The notes beneath the pieces are model-generated. The model worked only from the letters and a program-made list of their open reading frames with translations, searched no databases and was not told the DNA's origin. Positions 23,079-35,748 of a DNA stretch of 64,000 nt are shown here, one piece after another. The stretch is from the NCBI GenBank assembly GCA_905178155.1, contig CAJINV010000001.1, forward strand, positions 4,630,747 through 4,694,746. Direction: 5' to 3'. Position numbers and translations under genes: made by a program. The first letter of the stretch is position 1; every line of letters begins with the position of its first letter. The stretch is from Amoebophrya sp. A120. Taxonomy: Eukaryota; Sar; Dinophyceae; Syndiniales; Amoebophryaceae.

Positions 23079-24645
23079 TAAGTTTGCAGACCGAAAGTAG
23101 AAGTGCAAGCGGGCGCCATACTTCTATATCGGGTAGTCGCAACCAGTGAAAACGAACAAATCACTGCAGTGGTTTTACACCTAAGTCTAACTGCAGGAAC
23201 TACTTCTACTGAACGAAGATCTCGGTTGTAGAAATATATAAAGCACCCAAGAAAAACACAAGTGTAAGCCATACCGGATCATGACATAAGACATTTCAGA
23301 TTTTTGCCGCAAACATCGAGGTCTTTTTCAATGCTTGCGGATCCTCCATACCTAATGAGACGGAGTTAGGCTGTCGCTTGCTGCTGAAGTATGCTTCTTA
23401 TGACAGCCTCGGAGGAGAAGTCTCTGCAGGCGATAAACATTGTTTTGGAAGTTTTGAATAGAAAAATGATAGAACAATTTTAGACATTGCATAATAATGT
23501 ACGTAGGTAAGGGTACTAGGGCACCAGGTGGGCCCGTTTATTTGAGTAAACAGATACGTGGATGATAGCGCGACGTGTATGATAGCAAGCAAATTCACAG
23601 AAAAGTGCACTACAGTTGTAGCAGTTTACGGGAGATGAATGCTGAAGTGAGTGTTGGTACCGTATCATCTGCGGGCCATACTTTTTCTACACTTTCTGCT
23701 TCACGACCATTAATACATGAAATTTTTTTGGCTTTCCTAATGCCGACATGTTCTATGTGATTACTTAGGTCAAAAACTGTGAACACTGGCAACCTGAACC
23801 TACACGAACCGAGTTCGCCCGCAAGGCAGTCACATATACATGAGGATGCAGACCGCGATTGCCGGACAATCCAGTGTCGGGTTTTTGTGTAGAAATGAAG
23901 GTATGGACTATTTGAAAACTACTCTGCATCAAGTTCTACTTCATTCATTGAGGAGTCCATTTCGGATCCGTAGCTCGGGATCCGATCGTAGTGGAAAACG
24001 GACGAAAGTTCTTCCGAGAAGCATGATCAACGTTCTTGGTGCTAGAAGAAATGTGAATATAAGAGGATCAGTCCTTCGTTAAAAGATCACGATCAGGTGA
24101 TCAACACTCAAGCTTTAACCAGAGCCAAGAAGCTCCACGATCGAAAAGGACAAGACTCGACAAGTGATCAATTGAAAATTATTTCCAGAGTTGACAAAAC
24201 CAAAACGAAAACCCGCACATTTGATTCCAGATCCGCATAAGTAGGCATTTCGTGATGTGGAATCTGAATATGCTCGGTCGTGTAGTTCAACCATAAAAAA
24301 ATGTTGAGAATCCTTGCCCGCGCAGTCGCTTCCCCGACTGTATTCGAACAAGACATGCTGCTCAGCCTCGATACTTACTTACTTCCTCCAGCGACCGAAC
24401 TGCAACTAGGTAGTGAACGAATGATTACGTTGATGGAAGTAGTTGAATTCTAGGTATAATGTTGCCGCTACTGCGAATCAACTCATCTTTACAGTTGCCT
24501 TTGCGTAGTTTCCTAGATTTTTAAGAATACATTTACTTTCTGCGAAGCTATTCGTGCAACTAGAGCGTAGAATCAGGACCACCGCGCTTTAGCGCTTTGC
24601 TTTATCACTCAGCTGGAAAGAACGGTTTTCTACCGCTTGAACGAC
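23079..24645. other. Intergenic region
   Basis: A/T-richer DNA between the end of the large low-complexity gene and NOL10. Stops are frequent in all frames and I see no conserved product. Small palindromes such as GATCACGATCAGGTGATC near 24085 occur. No introner-like element is present. Confidence 0.6.
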
Positions 24646-27239
24646 ATGGCGCTGGCAGTGAGCTACTTCAACGACACCCCGGTGTACAACCTGACTGCTG
24701 GGCGGTCCACACCTCAGTTCATCGAAGAGGCGGCGAAGAACAACAAGTCGCTCAGGTACCTACTACAACAGGGGAACAAATATTTACGCTTTGATAATAG
24801 TATTTGCTTCTGCCACAAGAGGTTCTTCGCTGCATAAAAAAGGTACTGCGTGCAGCAGCTCCTCGTAGTTCCAGCGAGTTGCTTGCAATCTTCCATTGAG
24901 ACCTCCGTAAAGATTTTCCCTGTGCCGGCAGGGTGTACAATTGAAATCTGAATCGAATGACACTGTATCGAACGACTCTACAGGTACAATGAGGAATTTA
25001 GGAACCGCGTTGAACTGCTGCAGGACTTCGAGTTCCCCGCAACCAGCTCACGCGTGAAAGCGAGCCGGGACGGCAGATACATTTGTGCCACGGGCGGGTA
25101 CCCCTGGGAAATGCGGATGTTTGACACCGAAGACTTGGGCATGAAGTTCTGCCGAAGGGTGGACCATGAAATCGTGGACTTCTGCTTTCTCTCGGACGAC
25201 TACCGAAAGTTGGCGTTTCTGCAAAGTATAGTGCTTTCGTGTGTTTTTTAATAGTTGTGTTTACACGACGTGCCAGGTCTAGTTTCGCCATTGTGGTGCA
25301 AGAATGCGTAGAAGTAACGATGCGGATATTTCAATGGAAAGAACCGCTTTGGTCGTTTTATTTGCATTTGTTCAGCACTCTTAGGTCAAAGAGCAGTCGT
25401 TAGCCTCGATTTCAACATGAGAAGAATTGCACCGAAAATGTAAATGAATTGTGTCACTTCTGAGTATTCTCCATCACACGACAGGCGACCGCACACTGGA
25501 ATTCCACGCGCAGTATGGGCTCCACCACAAGCTTCGCGTGCCGAAGTTTTGCCGGTCTTTGGTGTACCACCCGGACAGCTGTGTGTTGTTTGCCGCGGGC
25601 GACGGGGACGAGGTCTACCGCTTGGACTTGGAGCAGGGGACTTTCCTCACGCCGCTCCACTCGGCAAAGTGCGACCAGGTGAACCAGGCCTGCCTGAATC
25701 CCCGCATGCCCCTGTTGGCCTGCGCGGGCACGGCCACGGGCGACGAAACCACCGGGCTGGTGGAGTTCTGGGACCTGCGGGACGCCGGGCGCGCGGTCAG
25801 CTTTTTGCGCCAGGAGGACGCGGGCATCACCGCCGTGGACTTTGCTCCCAGCGGCATGCACTTCTGCTTCGGCGACGAAAGGGGAGTGGTGCGCGTGTTC
25901 GATATACGCTCGGCTAAGCCCTTGAGCACCCGGGACCACCGGAATGAGCTCCCAATCAAGGCCGTGAAATATTTCGACGCCGGGGGAATAACTACAGAAT
26001 CAGCAACATCTTTGCTAACCGGCACGACGGCAAGAGCTTCCTCCTCCTCCAGCAATATTATCGCCAGCTGCGACGCGCGCTGCATCAAGCTGTGGGAGTA
26101 CGGAAGTTCAAATTCAAGCAGTTCCACTTCTTTCGACAATTCTAGGAGTAGATCAACTGCGGACGAACAACAATCGGAAATAAAAAACGATTCCACGCAG
26201 AGCAACAGCCGGATTCTCGCCGCCATCGAGTCCCCGGGCGGCGCGGTGCTGAACGACATCAGTTTCTACCCATCTTCCTCCCTGTTGTTCGCCGCCACCG
26301 ACGAGCAGCGCGTCGGGTGCTACTTCCTGCCCTCGCTGGGCGCGGCGCCGCAGTGGTGCAGCTTCCTGGACCACATGACGGAGGAGCTGGCGGAGATATC
26401 AAAAGGAAAAATCCCCCTTCCCCATATCGAAACGAAGTTTCTGATGCTGGATTTCCGTACACAAATCAGATTTGTCTTCCAGTAGAGGACTGCAGGCATA
26501 TGTCAAGCCCCAGTCGAGAGGTTTTGACGTAGGCGCCTAGCATGGCAAACGTGTATGCTCTAAGCCCAATAGCATCACAAACCTGCATCAAAAGCGGGGC
26601 GCTCTCTGGACTTGCCTTCTTGCAAGACAGACAGGATTTGAGGCAACAAGTGCGCTGCCTCACAAATTTTCAGAAGGATGCGTTTTCAATATGGGGAGGG
26701 GGGATTTTTCCTTACGATAGGAGACCCAGCGACAGCACTTATACGAGGACCACACTTTCCTGTCCAAGGAGCAGGTGCACGACCTCGGGGCCGCGGACCT
26801 GCTCGGCACAAAGTACCTGCTCCCCTACCAGCACGGGTTTCTGATGGACGTGCGGACGTTCGAGAAGATGAAGCGGATTCAGCAGGAGGAGAGGGGCGGG
26901 GCGGACCTGTTCGACTACGAGCAGAAGCTGGAGCAGTCCCGCAAGAAGCAGATGGAGCAGAACCGCCCGATGCGCGTTCCGGACGCCGCGAAGCTGGCGA
27001 AGACGCGCGTGCAGGCGAACCAGAAGCTGTTCGACAAGCTGCAGGACCGGGTGGACTCCCGGCAGACGGAATTACGAAGGAAAAAGGACCAGGTGGCCAA
27101 CGCCGGGAAGAAATTGCTGGAAGACGACCGGTTTGCCAAAATGTTCAGCAACCCCGATTTCGAAATCGAAGAAGCAGAAATCAGACAAGAGTCTGGCGTG
27201 GCAAAAGACCGAGCGAAAAAGCGAAAGCGAATTGGATAA
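24646..27239 (+). CDS. NOL10: NOL10/Enp2-like nucleolar WD40 protein
   Basis: Exons 24646-24755, 24984-25225, 25485-26396 and 26725-27239 give 592 residues. The first two introns are GT-AG. The third is an introner-like element. The N-terminus (VYNLTAGRSTPQF, DFEFPATSSRVKASRDG, CATGGYPWEMRMFD) and the middle (DRTLEFHAQYG, LLGTKYLLPYQHGFLMD, DDRFAKMFSNPDFEIEE) follow NOL10/Enp2 along its length, including the NUC153-like C-terminus and a basic tail. The family acts in early 18S rRNA processing in the nucleolus. A Ser/Asn-rich insert lies near residues 310-345, and the protein is about 100 residues shorter than human NOL10. ATG 24646 gives the expected N-terminus. Confidence 0.9.
26397..26719 (+). 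mobile_element. Introner-like element, family B, forward
   Basis: TATCAAAAGGAAAAATCCCC...GGGGGGATTTTTCCTTACGATA; GGAGA duplicated (26392-26396, 26720-26724). Removal joins ELAETQRQHLYEDHTF in NOL10. Confidence 0.93.
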
Positions 27240-28574
27240 ACGATTGCTGGCGCCGCGAGGGCCCTATCTTTCTGATTGTGATAGATCGTATTGATCGATA
27301 TTCATTTCAACATCTTCTTGCGACATTTTTTCTTATCCATGCGGACCACTTAGAAGCTTGTGTACATCATCTTCAGCACGAGGAGGTGACCAGCCTATTG
27401 ATTCGTTGCAGTGTAAGTAGTTTAGGAGACGAGGTGGACGAGGGCTCCGAGAAAAAAAAAATAGCTGCATCACACTTGCAGCAACACCAAGCAGTTATCT
27501 CTCTGTGCGGTCGCTGTTTGAAGAATTTAGCACTGCTGTCGCACCAGCGAGATCAGATTTTCTCCGTGCTCACGACAACAATAAACAATGTTTTCTACTA
27601 GAATTCGAAATCGAAATCACTGTCGGTCTGCTTTACCAGCACATCTGCAGCCTCGGAAGTTTGTATTTCGTCCCAAATAGAAACGGTTGCACTCTAGTGC
27701 TGTGATCTGCTATCAGAGTCAAAAGTGAAAAAATCGGTTCGTGCAACAAAAAGACAGCAACATCGTGCGACATCATTTTGACTTCCTCGTGCACGAAGAT
27801 AGAAGAAGATAGAGCACCAGAAGCGCAGACTGGCAAGGCCAGAACTCTCGGTAATAAATCGTGCAATGCGAAGTTCCGAATAGATTGAAAATCGGTATAG
27901 ATACCGTTTGTCCCGTTGCTCTTGCTGCCGTACAAAACAAAGTGTTTCGGTGATTTTGATTTTCACAACGTACACCCGTCTGAAGATGGCATATCTTCGT
28001 TCATCTTGTTCTGCACTGGTGTGCTACTGCATTTCTTATGCTGGAGCAGCACTTTGGTATTCCTTCTTCGTGCAGCCTCCAGTACTACAAGTTGAGGACG
28101 AATTTTCAAAAGGAAAGCGCTTGCTTATTCTTCTTTTCTCCACAGGACCCCAACTTACACTATTCTCAACGCAGCTTTTCTGTTAAGGCTTCAATTAGAT
28201 ACTACCCAGCAGTAGAGTGATTTCCAATAGTCAGTCTCCTTTTGCAAGGATGCCGGACTGAGGAGGAAGGAACATATAACAGATGGTGCCGATGGTAGTG
28301 CGTGACTGGGCCTCGCTGTCCAGCGGTGGTTAAGGTTTTTGCACCAGATGCACCCCTGTGGTAGTTATTGAAGTTTTCTAGAAAATCGAGCAAGTTTTTC
28401 TCTCACATTTTTGTTCTGGTTCGGAAAAGCGACGGCACACAGTTCATTGTTTTTATTTTCCGTTCCAATTTTATTTTCTTTTTCAATCATCTGTGAACCT
28501 GGTCTATTTTTTATTTGAGTAGCCGCAGGGGCACTACACCAGAAAAGCAGTATAAGTTCATCTCCGATCGCGCG
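27240..28574. other. Intergenic region
   Basis: No supported gene. A short A-run (GAGAAAAAAAAA, ~27450) and scattered short ORFs without conserved features are all I see. An acceptor-like tract just before 28530 with an open frame behind it leaves room for a small upstream exon of the channel gene. Confidence 0.5.
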
Positions 28575-31500
28575 ATGGCGTCGTTCGGCAGCGTGCTGAA
28601 CCACGTCCGACGGGACATGCTCCAGAAGAACATGGAGGAGTCGGACGAGGAGCCGGAGGCGCGGAAGCGCAAGTACGACGCCATCGCGCTGCTCACCGGG
28701 CAGCAGCGTACCGAGGCGGACGCCGCGGCCTCCTCCCCGGAGGACGGCGATGGCGGGGGAAAGCGGATCTCCCCCGAGGCCAGCGCGGAGGAGAAGCGGC
28801 GCATCATAGACGCGAGACTAGAACAGGAGGCCCGGGAGCGGCGGCTCAGCTCCGGGCAAAAGTTCCCGATCGGCGCGGGCGCGGCGGCGAAGAGAAAACA
28901 AACATCCTCCACGTCGTCGCTGGGCGAGTATGATGACATGCCTCCGACTTTGGAGGACGGCGAGCCCGAGGTGATCACTCTAGACCCCCCACCGGGACCA
29001 GGGGCCGCGAATGATGGTGCACCAGGAGCTGCTGCACCGGGGGGTGGTCCACAACATCAACACCCCGGTCCACCCGCGGCCGGGATGGGGATCAGCGGGT
29101 TGCTCGGAGCGTTCGGCGGGAAGAAGGCGATAGCCGCGGAGGAACCAGAAAAGCGAAAGCCGTCGGCGCAGAGCAGCGTGAAGGCGCTCGGGATGCACGG
29201 CATCCGCCAGGGCAGCACGCAGATTGACCTTGAGGAAGTGCAAAACAAGGAGAAGCAGCAGCAGGAGGAGGAAGGCAACAAGGTGGAGGAGCGCCGGGTG
29301 TACATGTCCCGGGCCAGCGACGGCACCTCGAAAAACCATATTCTGGAGGCCGAGAAGGAGACCAGCGAGCGGGACAAGGAGCGCGAGGAGGCAGAGCTGC
29401 TCGGGAACGACGAGTGGCAGCTGTGGAACCAGCGGTGGCGCGAGGCCCGGGGCGGCAAGCTCGGGTACCTGCCGATCTTCCACCCCGACTGCACGACCAG
29501 GACGATCTGGCAAGTGCTGATGGTATTCCCCCTGATGTACATGGGCACCGTGGTGCCCTACCGACTCGCCTTCATAGACTTCCGGATCTACCCCCTGAGC
29601 GAACAGGAAGCGCAGTTCAAAGTGCCGATAATCGAGGACGGGAACGGGTGGGAGATCACCGACACCCTGTTGGACATCTTCTTCTGGGCGGATCTGTTCT
29701 TCAACTTCTTCGTGGCCTACTTTGACCTGGGCGGCAGGCTACACAGCCACCCACATAGCATATGGAAAAACTACTTGGGCGGGTGGTTCACGCTAGACCT
29801 ACTGGCGTGTTTACCCGCGGCCTTCTGGTCAAGTCTGGTATCCGTATCGGCCGACTCAAACGCGAACAAGGTAAAAGAATTCTTTCGTACGAAGATCAAC
29901 GATAAAAGTTTTCACATCAACCGACCACGAGTTATTGTTTGAGAAAGTATGTGTATGACTAATGAATTGTTCTTACAGTCTAAAAATCAACGACTGTGTA
30001 GTTTCTGTAAGTACAAGGGAAACAGCAATGATTTCTTCCCTCTAAACATCACAAAAGTATTTTCAAAATTATTTCAAATAACAGATAACGCGGCTTCCTC
30101 AACTGTACCGGATCGGGCGGTTGGCCCGGCTGTCGAAGATCGGGAAGGCGAGCCAGGTGATGCGCACGTTTCTGCAAAGGCTGAACCAAAACAGTATCAT
30201 GTTTTACATATCCTCCACCCTGGGCAAGAGTCGTCTGGCCAACGTTTCCAAGTTCCTGATCGTCCTGTTATTCGTGTCTCACATCTTCGGGTGCTTCTGG
30301 TACTTGCTCGCGGCCATGCACGAGAATCCGCTGGACACCTGGGTGGGTAACCGGAGCCTAAACCGGCCGGACGGGACGACAATGTACATGATCGAGCAAA
30401 CCCCGAGCTACCAGTGGCTGACCTGCATATACTTTATCCTCACCGTCTGCACCACGGTCGGGTTCGGGGACATCACCCCGTTCACCGAGGCGGAACTCAT
30501 CTTTACCACCATGCTGATGCTGTTCGGCGCGGTGATCAACTCGGTCATAGTGTCTGAGGTGATCGCGGTGCTCACCCGGGTGGACCAGAGCAACCAGGAG
30601 CTCAACAGGAAAACCTCTTCGATCACAAACTTCTTCAAGAAGAGCTGCATCAAGGACAACAAAATCGAATCGAAGATAAGACTGGTACAACTCATTTCAT
30701 TTTCCATGTTCTTTTTCGATATAATCGGTAGAGTCCGAGACGTGCTTTTGTATACGAATGCTGATTTTTGGCGAATGAAAAGCCCGCTCTTGGTTTCAAT
30801 CCGTGAAGAAAAAAAACTTGTAGGTCGTGGTATACTTATGCGACGAGTGTGTCGGGTTGTTTTCTCATTCTCAAGGCAAAAAAGTTCGTTCCTTTTCGTT
30901 TCGGAAGAACAGAGCTTCTTTGAATAACCACGACAGGTCGCGGAGTACCAAACGCGGGAAAAGTACGCGGAGATTTCCTCAGGCAGGGAGGACGACTGGA
31001 AATCGTTTTGGGAAATTTGCACCTCTATGTCGACGCCTTTGCAGCGGGCGGTCGCGAAGCGGGCGCACGCGGGGGCCGTCTGGAGGTCGCAGTTTGTGAA
31101 GCACAGCAAGCTCAAATTTGAGGGCATATCACTCATGCTTGCCGTCTTTCTGCAGAAGAGAATTTGCCAGAAGGGGTTTGTCTTCTACCGCAACGGGGAG
31201 CAGGCGCAGGGCCTGTACCTAATCGTCAAGGGGAGTTTGAGCTACTGCGCGGTGCCCAGTGACATGGGGGGGATCGCAAACATCCGAATGGTGGAAAACC
31301 TCGTGGAGCTGGACGTCAACAGCGGACTGGTAAAACTCATGATATTAATGACTGAAAGGGGTTTCTGTCTCAATTCGCAAAGGGTGATAAAGTAATATGA
31401 TGAAATGAAAAAGAATAAGAATATAGAAAAACTGCATGATGTATGAGATGAAGCTACCATCTTGTAGAGCAAACTGCTTTGCATGTCGCGCATCAAAGTA

Positions 31501-32475
31501 GAACTCGTCCTACGCACTTACTTCCATTTAGCCGGTCGACGCCTATCGCATAAAAGAAAACTATTTGCACTGAAAAATAATACCAGGTGCGGCGTTACCC
31601 CTACACGCTGCATGGGCGAGATTCCTACGTGGGCGAGTACGAGTTGATCGTGCCCGGGGCGAGGATATCAACTGCAAAAATGTCTGGGTCTGGACGACTG
31701 CTAAGTTTGTCATGCATATTTTGAATGGCCCATGATGTCTGTTATGCATGACCTAGCATCACAGATTTTTAGAGGGCTTTGCGATGCCTCTACTGCATGA
31801 GAAATGCCCTCTCCGTGTAGCACAAACTGGAGTCCTCTTGCTGGGCATGCAACGCAAATTTTTTTAGAATCCAGAGACAGCATTACAAGTTTAGAATCTT
31901 CCAGACCCAGACATATTTGCATTTGATAGAGGAAAAGCATTCTACGCGCGGAGAACGAGTGCGAGGTGCTTTTGCTGACGCGGTCGGACTTCATCATTCT
32001 GTGCTACGCCTTCCCGGTGATACTAGAAAACCTGCGGGGGCACGCGCGGCGACGGGAGGAGCGCCGAAACTGGCGGTTCAAGAGGCACACGAAGACGTGG
32101 TCCTACGAGTCCCTGGCCGCGGCGCACATCCAGGAGGCCTGGAGGGAGGTGAAGAAGCGGCGAACGGGGGCGAAGATGAAGCGAGCCTTCAACAAGGTAC
32201 ACAAACTCGCCGCACAAACCATTCTGGGCAAGGGCAAGAAGACGGCGCTCGAGCGCAGCCGCGCGGACCTGTTCATGGAGATGGCGAAGCAGGAGGAGCG
32301 GCGGCAGTACGGGGGCCGCGACCCCGAGAGCCCAGCCACGCTGCACGATCTGCACAAGATGACGCACGACACACAAGTGGTGCGCACGCAGGTGTACGAG
32401 CTCACCCGCATGGTGGAGCAGATCTACTTTGCCAATGCGGGCGTCAACTCGGGCGACATCGTGCAGACCGACTAG
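28575..32475 (+). CDS. Six-TM cation channel, KCNH/CNG-like, with IQ motif
   Basis: Exons 28575-29870, 30085-30684, 30937-31329, 31587-31665 and 31934-32475 give 969 residues. Three introns are GT-AG and the fourth is an introner-like element. An acidic, charged N-terminus of about 300 residues precedes S1 (IWQVLMVFPLMYMGTVV), S2 (ITDTLLDIFFWADLFFNFF), S3 and an Arg-rich S4 (ITRLPQLYRIGRLARLSK). S5 comes next, then the pore with selectivity filter TTVGFGD and S6. GFVFYRNGEQAQGLYLIVKG and SYVGEYELI are the start and phosphate-cassette area of a cyclic-nucleotide-binding-like fold. An IQ-like helix (AAAHIQEAWREVKKRR) suggests calmodulin binding. TVGFG predicts potassium selectivity; ligand gating is unproven. 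A small upstream coding exon is possible. Confidence 0.85.
31666..31928 (+). mobile_element. Introner-like element, family A1, forward
   Basis: TATCAACTGCAAAAATGTCT...CAGACATATTTGCATTTGATA; GAGGA duplicated (31661-31665, 31929-31933). It interrupts the cyclic-nucleotide-binding-like domain. Confidence 0.92.
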
Positions 32476-33762
32476 TAGTCGCGTGTCTTATGTGGTTTGT
32501 TGCTGTGTACGAAAAGGTTTGAGTGAAATTTTAACAAAGGCTAAGAAATTAAAAGCAGTGCAATTCAGCACGAGAAGTTTACACTTTATAACATCATCTT
32601 ATTCACACAAGTTTACACTTTATAACATCATCTTATTCACACAAGTTTACACTTTATAACATCATCTTATTCACACAAGTTTGCACTTTAGTTCACATAC
32701 ACTACGTACATGTTTTTTTAACTCTTATGGCAACACAAGTAGAATTCAAGCGATTCTATCACAATTAAGTGACAAGAACCCGAGAGCAGTATGCTTGTTA
32801 ACCGAGTTTTTTCCCGTATTTTCCCCCCTCGAGTTGCAAAATTTTCACAGGCGCATATGGAAGTAAAAGCATTTTATCACCGTCGGTAGAGTTCTTAAAT
32901 TAAAGGAGCATACAAAACTTTGTGGAAGCTACTCCTAGAGTCGGTTTGTGATTGCGGCCGCAATTTTTGCATAGATTTTTCAGCGCATAAGTTTCCTCAC
33001 AACTCGGCTTGTAGTCATTCCAGTTGCTTTGTTGTAGCATGCCCTTCACCCGTCATGATGGACAGACAAAACGGTAAATGCATTCTTACTTCTTCTTTTT
33101 CTTTCCCTCTATCTTCCTACTTCTCCTTGAGGCGACGTCGCTCGAGGTCGGGCTTTGCTAGCAGGTCCTACCAGTTGTCACCTGCAGAGCGGCTCCATCG
33201 TGAAAGTGTGTTCATGCGAATCTGTGCGACGCATGCGACGATTCATGTGTCGCAAAATATTTTTCCCAATGACACGGTATCGGTGAATAAAGCGCGACGT
33301 TCTTGTCATCGTGCCTCCATTTCATGTCGAGTCGGTCGTTCGCATCGCATTCGGAAGAGAACCAGTCTATTACTTGTTCCCGTTGAAATCAAATATCGGT
33401 TTTCGTACACACAAGGTTTTTGGAAAACGTACACGCCGTGACGTCCACCCTTATTTCGAGACACCGTCCTCCGAGCCTCTATGATTGGAGCTAAGTTTAG
33501 CTGAAATTTCGTATTTTTCGTCTCTGTAGTTATCATCACGCGTTTTTTTCTCAATCCAATGACAGCAGGAACCACGACCCTTTCGTGAGCAACACTCTGA
33601 AATTTACTTTTTAACAAGTGTAACTATCGGATAGCAGCAAAGCCAAATAACGCTCATCTTCTCGATCAAACTTTTGCTTTTCGCTAAATCCTCCTTTTCT
33701 ACAACATCTACTTCGCCGACTCGAGTTAGCAATACGTATAAAGATAAACCTCCTTGCCTAAC
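32476..33762. other. Intergenic region with a 34-bp tandem repeat
   Basis: No gene supported. It holds the tandem repeat at 32575-32690, pyrimidine tracts near 33090-33120, and otherwise unremarkable DNA. Confidence 0.6.
32575..32690. repeat. Tandem repeat, period 34 bp, about 3.4 copies
   Basis: The unit (core TTTACACTTTATAACATC followed by ATCTTATTCACACAAG) recurs with identical sequence at 34-bp spacing (ACAC at 32581, 32615, 32649). A degenerate partial copy starts at 32683. It lies about 100 bp after the channel stop codon, so it may sit in the 3' UTR. Confidence 0.95.
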
Positions 33763-35748
33763 ATGCCGCCGGCCGCGAAGAAGAACGCAATGAAGAAACA
33801 GTCGCCCGCCGCGAAGAAGAAAACCGCAAAGAAGTCCTCCGCGGCGGGGAACACCAAAGGGAAGAAGAACAACGCGAATGCGAAGAAAAGCAAGAAGAAC
33901 CGCATCGAAGACCATCTGAACCGCGTGGAGGCCGCGTTGATTTTCGGTTACGGGTGCCCGCGACACCCGGTCCTGGAAAAAATGCTGCGGCCCTGCCTTG
34001 CCGTCTGCGACTCCGGACGGCAGCCGCTGCAGAAAAAGGGCGTGGAGATGCTCTCCGCGCAGGTGCATCACATCTCCAACGTGTTGACCAAAAAGTACCA
34101 CGAAAAGCGGGACTTCATCCACAACGCCCCCCTGATTCAGGCGGACATTGTGAAGACCGCGGACCACCTGGCGCAACAGTTGCACAACCTCAACGACCAG
34201 CACGACGGCTTGAAAGCCCGGCTCAACCAGGAGGAGAGCTTCGAGCAAGACGCGAAACAGGCCGTGCAGGACGCAAACAAGTTCCGGGAGGACGTGTATT
34301 ACATACTTGCTCGCTGTTATTGTTTTTTCGTAAACCTAAATCCGCTCATGAGTGAAGTGGAAATTTTGATTTTTGCCAAATCGTTACACCGTGCGGTTTC
34401 AATTGCCAAAGTTATGACATAAGACAGAGAAATTCTGTAAGGAGAATATCAAGCTTGAATGAAAGCGATGTTTTTTTACACAAAATACAAAACAGGTTCA
34501 ACGCCACGCCGATTCTGTCCAAGCAGCTGCAGCAAGTCCGCGAGGTGGAGAAGAACCAGTTTCAAAAGATGCTGGACCACCCGCCGCAGGGCGCGAAATT
34601 TCAAAAAGAGATGAAGCAAATCAGCAACCTGTTTGAGAAGGTCGTGGAGCTCGACGAGGCGGTGCTGGTCGCTCTGCCCGCCGCCCTGCAGAAGCTATTG
34701 AGAGGAAAAATCCCCCCTCCCCATATTGAAAAGGTATGTTTTCGAAAATTTGTGTTGCTGATTTGTGACCACAAATCAGGTTTGTCTTGCAAGAAGAAAA
34801 GTGCAGAGGCATCCGCCCAATTGTGGAAGCGATTTGGCATGCTGTTGGTCCTAGAGGGTAGCCGTTTGCAATTCTGAACAACTAGACCTGAGCGCTCCAA
34901 CCTAGGCTGCGGATCTGGCCGCAGTGCCTTACCGCAAGACAAGTCGGATTTGTGTACGCAAATCAGCATCAGAAATGTCCATTTTGATAGGGAGAGGGGG
35001 GATTTTTCATTTTGATAGAAGCTGCCGGCCAACCGGGGCCCCTTCGACGACATGACGCTGCAGGAAACGAAGAAGCAGCTGCGAAATTGGATTCTGGACA
35101 CGGAGTTCAAAATTGGCAACCAGAGCAACCGGGAACTGGACGCGGACGCGAAGGTACTTGTTTTTACTGGTCTGATGGGAGGAGCTGGAGCTGCTCTTTC
35201 TGGTTTTGGATTTTTAATTTTAGTAGAATACTGGCTTCATGATCATCGTCAAGAGAATAAAGAAAAGTTTTGCTGGTGCAGCTGTTCTCATACTTCAAAT
35301 ACCACTAGAATGAGGAGGGGGGACGCATTCCGCGTGTTATAGATATGATATCTCTGTGTTTGCACATCATCATCAGGTGAAGCATGCGGAGGACGAGCTA
35401 CAGCAGTGCAAGGCGAACACGCAGACCGCCCGGGAGCTGCTCCAGACGGTGGACGACAATTTGAAGCGCAACAAGGAAGAAACCAAGGAGAATGAAAAGC
35501 GGCGAAAAACGCATCCCAAGAACGTGGAGAGCGCGGAGATCGAGCGGCAAGAGGCGGAGAAGGACGTGCACAAGTTCGCGGATGTTTTAGCCAGCTTTGA
35601 ATTTCTCAAGAATCGCGCCACGACGGACGGCTCGGATGCGTTGATGCTGGGCGACCGGGAGGGTTTGCTGGAACTGGAAGATTCACCTATGGGCGACGAG
35701 GACGACGACGACGACGAGGACGACGAGGATGAGGACGACGAGCTGTAA
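33763..35748 (+). CDS. Lys-rich/acidic coiled-coil protein of unknown function
   Basis: Exons 33763-34295, 34496-34695, 35023-35153 and 35377-35748 give 411 residues. Introns 1 and 3 are GT-AG. Intron 2 is an introner-like element in reverse orientation. The first ~45 residues are Lys/Ala/Asn-rich (AAKKKTAKKSSAAG), like a nuclear or nucleic-acid-binding tail. A helical, Gln/Glu/Lys-rich body follows, with coiled-coil-like stretches (QLHNLNDQHDGLKARLNQEE, QTVDDNLKRNKEETKENEKR). The last ~18 residues are almost all Asp/Glu. I recognise no family. A basic head with an acidic tail is typical of chromatin- or ribosome-associated proteins, but that is inference. The ATG follows a stop-rich leader and is the first in frame. 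Confidence 0.75.
34696..35017 (-). mobile_element. Introner-like element, family B, reverse
   Basis: The ends are those of family B, but the interior is the reverse complement of the copies at 1480 and 26397 (the GTACACAAATCnGA...TCTTGC block lies at the right, not the left). GAAGC duplicated (34691-34695, 35018-35022). Confidence 0.9.

Noticed and set aside
32575-32690. CRISPR-like array
   Set aside because: The 34-bp units are head-to-tail with no spacers, in eukaryotic spacer DNA.
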